Source: an uncultured Eubacteriales bacterium
GTDB taxonomy: Bacteria; Bacillota; Clostridia; Christensenellales; Aristaeellaceae
Direction: 5' to 3'
DNA length: 6,445 nt
Assembly: GCA_900553295.1 (NCBI GenBank)
Contig: USCR01000133.1
Span: 1 to 6,445 of the forward strand
Shown: positions 1-4,304 of the stretch, in pieces
How the letters are laid out: each line of letters opens with the position of its first letter
How positions within the stretch are numbered: position 1 is the first letter of the stretch
The notes under the pieces: model-generated
The model's input: the letters and a program-made list of their open reading frames with translations, nothing else
Told to the model about the DNA's origin: nothing
Databases searched by the model: none
Position numbers and translations under genes: made by a program

Positions 1-40
1 CCGGCGCCGGTGCCACCTTGGCGCGGACTTGCTCTGACAT
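1..40 (-). CDS. Start of an unidentified protein, cut by the window edge
   Basis: Only the first 13 codons are visible, reading MSEQVRAKVAPAP from an ATG at 40-38. The case for a real gene is the textbook Shine-Dalgarno AGGAGGG (complement of 47-53), whose AGGAGG core lies 7 bases from the ATG, plus its position divergent from a LacI-type regulator. The visible peptide is polar and proline/alanine-rich with no hydrophobic stretch, so nothing suggests a signal peptide in this part. Genes divergent from such regulators are often sugar transporter subunits or glycosidases, but the visible residues are too few to assign any function. It is probably controlled from the shared 41-300 region. Confidence 0.72.
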   Translation of the reverse strand, partial: MSEQVRAKVAPAP

Positions 41-46
41 TGCGCT

Positions 47-53
47 CCCTCCT
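47..53 (-). promoter_or_regulatory. Ribosome binding site of the left-hand gene
   Basis: The minus strand reads AGGAGGG here, a near-perfect match to the anti-Shine-Dalgarno sequence. Its AGGAGG core is separated from the ATG at 40-38 by 7 bases. It decides that the short open frame at the window edge is a genuine gene start. Confidence 0.72.
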
Positions 54-72
54 GCTCGTAAACATAATGCAA

Positions 73-222
73 ATTGTTAATTCATCAGCTGAAATAATGT
101 TAACATACATTCCCAATAATTGCAAGTACTATTGAAAATTTTTCTATATTTCTATTGATTTATCACAAACTCATAATAAATTTTTGTCAATTTTAAAATT
201 TAATATTAACATTTGTTAATTC
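73..222. repeat. Cluster of TGTTAA/TTAACA operator-like repeats
   Basis: The 10-mer TTGTTAATTC occurs twice in the same orientation, at 74-83 and 213-222. Between them lies a perfect 10-base palindrome ATGTTAACAT at 97-106. The second 10-mer overlaps a perfect 16-base palindrome, ATTAACATTTGTTAAT, at 205-220. All share the half-site TGTTAA or its complement. The surrounding DNA is strikingly AT-rich, with a further palindrome AATTTTAAAATT at 189-200, so some chance symmetry is expected. The reuse of one half-site on both sides of a divergent intergenic region still fits binding sites for a dimeric regulator, plausibly the adjacent LacI-family protein. Which protein binds is inference. Confidence 0.45.
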
Positions 223-235
223 TCCTCAACGTGAA

Positions 236-264
236 TTGACTTTTTTTCGAGCATATAGTATGCT
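236..264 (+). promoter_or_regulatory. Promoter of the LacI-family gene with overlapping palindrome
   Basis: A sigma-A-like promoter is visible: TTGACT at 236-241, a 17-base spacer, and TATGCT at 259-264. This places transcription start near 271 and leaves a leader of about 30 bases. The -10 box is the right arm of a perfect palindrome, AGCATA-TAG-TATGCT (250-264). A protein bound there would block RNA polymerase, so this is a candidate autorepression operator. An alternative -10 (TATAGT, 254-259) would leave only a 12-base spacer and is less likely. Confidence 0.5.
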
Positions 265-300
265 GAATGTGCCAATACATCACAGGAATGAGCGATCCAT

Positions 301-1305
301 ATGTCCAAAGTGACCATGCAGCGCCTGGCCGAAGAAGCAGGCGTTTCGCGCATAACGGTTTGGAAGGTGCTCAACGACCGCCCCGGCGTGTCCGAAGAGC
401 TGCGGCAGCTTGTCCGCCGGAAGGCGGAGGAATTAGGCTACGGTGTTCCCGGCGTTCAGCCCTCCCGCCATGGGCGAACCTTTTCCGTGACGGTGGCCCG
501 TCCGGAATCGTCCATATTCTGGATGAACATCATTCATCATATTGCCAAGGAGCTGGCCAAGCAGGGCGCCAACATGCTGTATACCTACATGCCCACCGGT
601 TATCATGAGGGATATGCGCTGCCCGCCCCCCTCACGCAGGCAGGGGTGGATGGTTTCCTGGTACTCAATGTATATGACCGTCACCTGCTGGAAATGCTTG
701 CCGCCACCTCTTTGCCCAAGGTGTTCCTGGATACGGTGCCCACGCTGCATCCCAGGGATCTGCATGGGGATTTGGTTATTCTGGAGGGCCAGAACCGGAT
801 TCACGAGATTACTTCGCGGCTGTTATCCACCGGGCGCACACGCCTGGGATTTATCGGGGACGTGAACTATGCGCAGACGAACCTTGACCGGTACCGCGGC
901 TTTCTGGACGCCCATACGGAGGCAGGCATTGCCCCTGACCCCGCATGGAGCCTGACGGAGCCCTTGCGGCTGCGCGATCACTATGAGCAGATCAGCGAAT
1001 TCCTGGCCCGGCTGCCGCGGCTGCCCGATGCCTTCGTATGTGCCAGTGACTTCATTGCCAGTTTCGTGCACCGCTATTTAGAGGAATCCGGCCGGCAGCT
1101 GCCGGAAGCCTTTGTGCTCACCGGCTTTGACAACAGCGCAGAGTATCCCGGCGTGGCGGAGAAGATTACCTCTGTAAATGTGGAAACGTCTTCCCTGGGC
1201 AAGCTCTTGGCCCGCAAGCTGATGTTCCGCGCGGATTACCCCTCTGCCCCCACGGAGGTTTCCTATGTGGATACGCAGGTCGTTTACCGGAAGCCGCTGA
1301 AGTAG
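301..1305 (+). CDS. LacI-family transcriptional regulator
   Basis: A 334-residue DNA-binding regulator of usual LacI/GalR length. The N-terminal helix-turn-helix is clear at about residues 4-46 (LAEEAGVSRITVWKVLND, then the PGVSEELRQLV helix). Residues 61-330 form the periplasmic-binding-protein-like sugar-sensing and dimerising domain, with family hallmarks such as RYRGF at 197-201, the FVCASDFIA segment at 245-253 and TGFDN at 274-278. The linker between domains (about 48-60) is unusual: it lacks the Asn, Ala-Arg and Leu pattern of the canonical hinge helix and carries prolines at 50 and 54. The protein is cytoplasmic and probably represses nearby sugar genes until an oligosaccharide or sugar binds. 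The start at 301 gives the family N-terminus; its Shine-Dalgarno is modest (AGGAA at 284-288, 12 bases away). The effector and targets cannot be read from the sequence. Confidence 0.93.
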   Translation: MSKVTMQRLAEEAGVSRITVWKVLNDRPGVSEELRQLVRRKAEELGYGVPGVQPSRHGRTFSVTVARPESSIFWMNIIHHIAKELAKQGANMLYTYMPTGYHEGYALPAPLTQAGVDGFLVLNVYDRHLLEMLAATSLPKVFLDTVPTLHPRDLHGDLVILEGQNRIHEITSRLLSTGRTRLGFIGDVNYAQTNLDRYRGFLDAHTEAGIAPDPAWSLTEPLRLRDHYEQISEFLARLPRLPDAFVCASDFIASFVHRYLEESGRQLPEAFVLTGFDNSAEYPGVAEKITSVNVETSSLGKLLARKLMFRADYPSAPTEVSYVDTQVVYRKPLK

Positions 1306-1309
1306 CGGC
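1293..1309 (+). other. Small hairpin over the lacI-type stop codon
   Basis: GCCGCT (1293-1298) pairs with AGCGGC (1304-1309) around a 5-base loop that runs into the stop codon. The downstream sequence has only a short T run (TTTT within GTGTTTTGG). It could contribute to transcript end formation, but it is not a convincing intrinsic terminator on its own. Confidence 0.25.
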
Positions 1310-1337
1310 CTTCGCGTGTTTTGGTTTGGCCATTGAA

Positions 1338-1378
1338 AATGGTTATATTGATAAAATCTCAATAAAGCCATTGCTTTT
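1338..1378 (+). terminator. Possible weak terminator of the LacI-family gene
   Basis: AATGGTTATATTGA (1338-1351) can pair with TCAATAAAGCCATT (1359-1372) around a 7-base loop, with one A-A mismatch and one G-T wobble in 14 positions. It is followed by GCTTTT. The stem is AT-rich and the T run is short, so termination would be weak. Its position 33 bases past the regulator's stop codon supports a role at the end of that transcript. Confidence 0.35.
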
Positions 1379-1421
1379 GGCGCCATTATCTTATACAATA
1401 CGAATGATCGTTTTTCTGAAA

Positions 1422-1452
1422 TTGACATATTTCTGTTTCCAAGGGCTATAAT
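1422..1452 (+). promoter_or_regulatory. Consensus-hexamer promoter facing the end of the MATE gene
   Basis: Perfect TTGACA (1422-1427) and perfect TATAAT (1447-1452) lie on the plus strand, separated by 19 bases, which is longer than the optimal 17. Transcription would begin near 1459 and run through the hairpin cluster into the 3' end of the minus-strand MATE gene as antisense. No convincing gene lies downstream on this strand. A 57-codon open frame begins at 1470 but has no ribosome binding site. The long spacer could mean a weak or activator-dependent promoter, or a chance match in AT-rich DNA. Confidence 0.4.
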
Positions 1453-1475
1453 GTCCTTCCCCACGTTCCATGCAA

Positions 1476-1572
1476 TGGTTACATGAAAACTGCATCCATG
1501 TAAAAAAACCGCCGAACCTGTTGAAAATCGCCAGGTTCGGCGGTTACATATACTTGTATAACCATGTAACCA
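1476..1572. repeat. Cluster of GGTTACAT inverted repeats around the terminator
   Basis: TGGTTACATG (1476-1485) and CATGTAACCA (1563-1572) form a perfect 10-base inverted pair enclosing the 14-bp terminator stem. Further partial copies are ATGTAA at 1498-1503 and GGTTACAT at 1542-1549. A separate palindrome TATAC-TT-GTATA sits at 1549-1560. The copies can pair in several mutually exclusive ways. This could be a structured RNA, protein-binding sites, or the remains of a small inverted-repeat element. No flanking target-site duplication is visible, so the last option is weak. Confidence 0.4.
1502..1545 (-). terminator. Intrinsic terminator of the MATE/phosphoesterase operon
   Basis: A perfect 14-bp stem, AACCGCCGAACCTG (1507-1520) with CAGGTTCGGCGGTT (1532-1545), encloses an 11-base loop. 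Read on the minus strand, the GC-rich stem runs straight into seven T residues (A tract at 1502-1508), two of them at its base. This is the classical rho-independent form. It begins 46 bases beyond the MATE stop codon, so it ends that transcript. On the plus strand the stem is not followed by a T tract, so it is one-directional. Confidence 0.9.
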
Positions 1573-1591
1573 GTGATAAATTTATAATTTA

Positions 1592-2956
1592 TTACGAGGC
1601 TACCGCAAACTTTTTGGCCAGCTTCCGGTCGGCAATGGCATAGCATAGCAGATGAATCAGGAAGGTGGCCCCCCAGGAAATGGGATAGGAAATATACAGG
1701 GTATTCAAGGTCGGATCTGCCGCGAAGAATGTATAGATCCACACAATGCGCAGCAGGCAAGCCCCCGTAAGAGACACGATCATGGGCAGAATGGAATATC
1801 CCACGCCACGAAGCTGACCCACCGTGGTGTCCATCATCCCACACAGGAAATAGGTGGGGCAAATAATCGCCATACGAATCAGGCCATAATGAATCACGTC
1901 GGGATTGGTATTATAGATACTCAGGAGCGGAGAACCAAACGCCAGGAAAATCATTCCCAGACCCAAGCCTACCACAACCACCGTGGCCTGACACAGCCAC
2001 AGGGTCTTGCGCACCCGTTTGTATGCGCCTGCGCCATAATTGGCGCTGGCAAAGGTCATGTCTGCCTGATAGACCGCGTTCATGGACGTATAGATAAAGC
2101 CCTCCAGGTTGGACGCGGCGGCGTTCCCTGCCATCACCGTGGAACCAAAGGAGTTCACCGCGGACTGGATCAGCACATTGGAAATCGAGAACAGGCTTCC
2201 CTGCAATCCCGCAGGCAGCCCGACCCGAAGAATCTCCAGCAAGCATTTTCCATGGAAGCGTACCTTGCGCAAGTCCAGATGAATGGCGCCCTCGGAGCGC
2301 ATCAAGCACACCATCACCAGTACCATGGACACAATCTGCGATATCACCGTGGCAATGGCCACACCAGCCACGGCCAGGTTGCACACAATCACCAGGAACA
2401 GGTTCAGCACCACATTGATGATGCCGGCAACGCTCAGGTAATACAGTGGCCGCTTGGTATCGCCCACAGCACGCAAAATGGATGCGCCGAAGGTGTAGAG
2501 CATGTTGGCGGGCATGCCGATGAAATAAATCTGCATGTACAGCGTTGCGCCGTCAATGACGTTTTCCGGGCTGTCCATGAGTTCAAGTAATGGCCGGGCC
2601 GCAAAAATGCCGACGATTCCCACCAGCACGCCACCGATGGCCGCCACCAGAATTGCCGTATGAACCCCCCGGTGCACCGCCTCAAAATCCCGGGCGCCAT
2701 ACGCCCGGGCAATCACAACGCTAGCGCCGACGCCCAGCCCCATAAAGATGTTGACGATCAGATTGATCAGTGAACCTGTGGAGCCCACCGCCGCCAGTGC
2801 TTCCTCACCGGCAAATTGTCCCACCACCACCACGTCGGCGGCATTGTAAAGCAACTGCAGCACACCGGTCAATACCAGAGGCAGGGTAAAACGAATAATC
2901 TTGGGCAGCAGCGTTCCGCTGCACATATCCATTTCATAATGATGGCGTCTGTGCAT
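1592..2956 (-). CDS. MATE-family multidrug/sodium antiporter
   Basis: A 454-residue inner-membrane exporter of standard MATE length, with about twelve hydrophobic segments in two homologous halves. Hallmarks of the first half are LYNAADVVVVGQFAG (36-50), GVGASVVIARAYGARD (75-90) and LRAVGDTKRPLY (161-172). The second half repeats the pattern with PAGLQGSLFSISN (248-260), ASANYGAGAYKRVRK (303-317) and QLRGVGYSILPMI (381-393). Family members use a sodium or proton gradient to export cationic drugs, dyes or metabolites; the substrate here is unknown. The start at 2956 is supported by AAAGGAG (complement of 2963-2969), 6 bases upstream. Its stop is 46 bases before a strong terminator, and its start is 26 bases after the stop of the phosphoesterase gene, so the two are probably co-transcribed with this gene second. 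Similarity is closest to the DinF/NorM-like bacterial branch by eye; the exact subfamily is unresolved. Confidence 0.95.
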   Translation of the reverse strand: MHRRHHYEMDMCSGTLLPKIIRFTLPLVLTGVLQLLYNAADVVVVGQFAGEEALAAVGSTGSLINLIVNIFMGLGVGASVVIARAYGARDFEAVHRGVHTAILVAAIGGVLVGIVGIFAARPLLELMDSPENVIDGATLYMQIYFIGMPANMLYTFGASILRAVGDTKRPLYYLSVAGIINVVLNLFLVIVCNLAVAGVAIATVISQIVSMVLVMVCLMRSEGAIHLDLRKVRFHGKCLLEILRVGLPAGLQGSLFSISNVLIQSAVNSFGSTVMAGNAAASNLEGFIYTSMNAVYQADMTFASANYGAGAYKRVRKTLWLCQATVVVVGLGLGMIFLAFGSPLLSIYNTNPDVIHYGLIRMAIICPTYFLCGMMDTTVGQLRGVGYSILPMIVSLTGACLLRIVWIYTFFAADPTLNTLYISYPISWGATFLIHLLCYAIADRKLAKKFAVAS

Positions 2957-2962
2957 AGGTAT

Positions 2963-2969
2963 CTCCTTT
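2963..2969 (-). promoter_or_regulatory. Ribosome binding site of the MATE gene
   Basis: The minus strand reads AAAGGAG here, 6 bases before the ATG at 2956-2954. This favours that start over the in-frame methionines at codons 9 and 11, although the conserved part of the protein only begins near residue 14. It lies inside the 26-base gap after the phosphoesterase stop, as expected for an operon. Confidence 0.75.
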
Positions 2970-2982
2970 CCTGGACAAACCC

Positions 2983-4062
2983 TTACACCATGCGGTTTGT
3001 CAGTTGCACATAAGTAATTGCCGGACTGTTGAACAGCCTTCCCGGCTGCAAGGAGTAATAGGGACTGGCGCCAAGGCCCGGGCTGATATATTGCGGTATG
3101 CCGCTGAGGTAATTCAGCCCGACGATCAGGCTATCCTCCGGAAACCATCCAAAGGCCGGGCAATACAGCGCTCCCACCTGGGGGATGCGCCATTGCCCCG
3201 CGCAGTAGTGTCCCGCCAGGATCAGTGAGACACGGTGGAAGGAGAATACATCCTCCTTAGTGGTCCACTGCAGCATCGTGGATACATATTCATCATCCAG
3301 GGGCATATGCGATATGGCCACCTGGATGTCATCCTCCATGATCTGCGTCAGCTTCTCCCGAATGCTGGCAATTTTCTCCAGCTGATACTCCGCCACCCGC
3401 AGCTGGGCCGCCTGGTCCGCGGTGAGGATCAGTTCTTCCCCGCGCAGGGCATCCCGCTGGGCGGCATATGCCGCCTCCGTGGCATCCAGGTCCAGGCTGT
3501 AGAGATATTCCGGGATCAGCCACAGGGTCGAATTCCCACGCACCTGGGATTGGGGCTCATCCAGGTAAATGGCCCCGTGTTCCACCGCCGCCTGCAGCCA
3601 GTCCGCATAGGGAGAGATGCTCCCGTGGGCTGCCGGATTCAGCGGCGGCGGATCGCTGTCCCCGGCAATGAGGTATACCGATACGTCCCGGGGCGTCATG
3701 TCCAGCAGCTGCAGCAATGGGTCCACATCGCCGCTCTCCCCCACCATATCCCCAGACAGAACAATGCAGGAAACGTTCTTCTGCGTAATCACCTTTTTCA
3801 GCGCAGACCCATTGGGCCCCAGCTGCGCGGCATGCAAGTCACTCAGATGCAAAATAGAAAAGCTTTCCAGGTCTCCCGGCAGATTTTCCACCGTCACGCG
3901 CTGGGTAAGATATTCCACCTGATTGTTGGAGGCCAGGTTCAGAATAAATACGGCTATGCAAGCCAGGAACATCAATGTGAGCAGCCATAGCATCAGGTTG
4001 CGAAAAGGATGGGTTTTTCGTTTCGGTGCGAAGATATAGACGTTTCTTCGTCTGCGTCCCAT
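2983..4062 (-). CDS. Membrane-anchored metallophosphoesterase with altered active-site motifs
   Basis: A 359-residue calcineurin-like phosphoesterase. A basic N-terminus (GRRRRN) precedes one transmembrane helix at about 23-45, so the catalytic domain should lie outside the membrane. Fold motifs occur in order: SDLH (74-77; metal ligands D75, H77), LSGDMVG (102-108; D105), AGDSD (133-137), SHMP (251-254; H252) and GHYCAGQWRIP (284-294; H285). In most relatives the third motif is GNH(D/E) and the last GHTHGGQ; here the Asn and His of the third become Asp135 and Ser136, and the second His of the last becomes Cys287. The enzyme may have changed metal use or lost activity. Residues 187-245 form an Ala/Gln/Glu-rich, probably helical insertion. 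The Shine-Dalgarno is poor (a G run at complement 4067-4072), but the start gives a normal anchor. The gene is first in an operon with the exporter. The substrate is unknown. Confidence 0.88.
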   Translation of the reverse strand: MGRRRRNVYIFAPKRKTHPFRNLMLWLLTLMFLACIAVFILNLASNNQVEYLTQRVTVENLPGDLESFSILHLSDLHAAQLGPNGSALKKVITQKNVSCIVLSGDMVGESGDVDPLLQLLDMTPRDVSVYLIAGDSDPPPLNPAAHGSISPYADWLQAAVEHGAIYLDEPQSQVRGNSTLWLIPEYLYSLDLDATEAAYAAQRDALRGEELILTADQAAQLRVAEYQLEKIASIREKLTQIMEDDIQVAISHMPLDDEYVSTMLQWTTKEDVFSFHRVSLILAGHYCAGQWRIPQVGALYCPAFGWFPEDSLIVGLNYLSGIPQYISPGLGASPYYSLQPGRLFNSPAITYVQLTNRMV

Positions 4063-4100
4063 GCAATCCCCCCGTCATAGCAGCGTCAAAGCTACTTTCT

Positions 4101-4128
4101 ATTATAAGCAAATTTTACAATCCTGCAA
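4101..4128 (-). promoter_or_regulatory. Promoter of the phosphoesterase/MATE operon
   Basis: On the minus strand, TTGCAG (complement of 4123-4128), a 16-base spacer and a perfect TATAAT (complement of 4101-4106) precede the phosphoesterase. Transcription would start near 4094, giving a leader of about 32 bases. It is the best sigma-A-like promoter in this intergenic region. Confidence 0.6.
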
Positions 4129-4175
4129 GCGCCACTTGCGTAAATCCTTACGGAAAGCTATGTCCCGTTTTTTTT
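4125..4175 (+). other. Chain of overlapping small inverted repeats ending in a T run
   Basis: Three small inverted repeats follow each other: GCAAG-CGCCA-CTTGC (4125-4139), CGTAA-ATCC-TTACG (4139-4152) and ACGG/CCGT (4150-4153 with 4165-4168). Eight T residues follow at 4168-4175. Neighbouring stems share bases and so compete. The last stem is only 4 bp with an 11-base loop, so this is at best a weak terminator or attenuator-like leader. The first repeat overlaps the -35 box of the minus-strand promoter and could instead be an operator. Confidence 0.25.
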
Positions 4176-4182
4176 CCTCTCA

Positions 4183-4256
4183 TGGCAGGAAACCCCATCC
4201 GTGGCAAGAAATTATTAGTAATCCATTATCCTTTCGCGCGGCTACATGGCAAAAAT
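4183..4256 (+). repeat. Three direct repeats TGGCARRAAW upstream of the glycosidase
   Basis: TGGCAGGAAA (4183-4192), TGGCAAGAAA (4202-4211) and TGGCAAAAAT (4247-4256) are similar 10-mers in the same orientation, 19 and 45 bases apart. The middle copy overlaps a possible weak -35 (TGGCAA, 4202-4207), 16 bases before CATTAT (4224-4229). Direct repeats at such spacing can be sites for an activator, for instance of the AraC type. No such regulator is in the window, and the promoter call is tentative. Confidence 0.3.
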
Positions 4257-4290
4257 TTTTCTCCCATGCACGCCGGCGAAACACGGAAAG

Positions 4291-4295
4291 AGAGG
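4291..4295 (+). promoter_or_regulatory. Ribosome binding site fixing the glycosidase start
   Basis: AGAGG, within GAGAGG, lies 9 bases before the ATG at 4305. In-frame upstream ATGs at 4182 and 4266 have no such site. This places the translation start at 4305, although the frame stays open back to 4026. Confidence 0.7.
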
Positions 4296-4304
4296 CTTAT
4301 TACC

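Noticed and set aside
267..608. A 113-codon frame overlapping the start of the LacI gene
   Set aside because: It is out of frame with a clear helix-turn-helix gene, and its Arg/Pro/Ala-rich product shows no domain.
1470..1643. A 57-codon plus-strand open frame just after the consensus-hexamer promoter (starting MQWLHENC)
   Set aside because: There is no Shine-Dalgarno before the ATG. Most of the frame passes through the terminator stem and the end of the MATE gene, so its openness is probably incidental. A near-leaderless small protein cannot be fully excluded.
1652..2590. A 312-codon plus-strand open frame opposite the MATE gene
   Set aside because: The product is His/Gln/Asn-rich with no hydrophobic core, and the opposite strand encodes clear MATE motifs. 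It is a shadow frame.
3235..3990. A 251-codon plus-strand open frame opposite the phosphoesterase
   Set aside because: Composition is typical of antisense frames (Arg/Gln/His-rich). The minus strand contains ordered phosphoesterase motifs and a membrane anchor.
4026..4304. An N-terminal extension of the glycosidase by 93 codons
   Set aside because: It overlaps the divergent phosphoesterase start and promoter, has no family similarity and no good ribosome binding site. The ATG at 4305 has GAGAGG upstream and begins where the family normally starts.
4063..4304. A catabolite-repression (CcpA) operator before the glycosidase
   Set aside because: I looked for a TGWAANCGNTNWCA-like site and found no convincing match in this gap.
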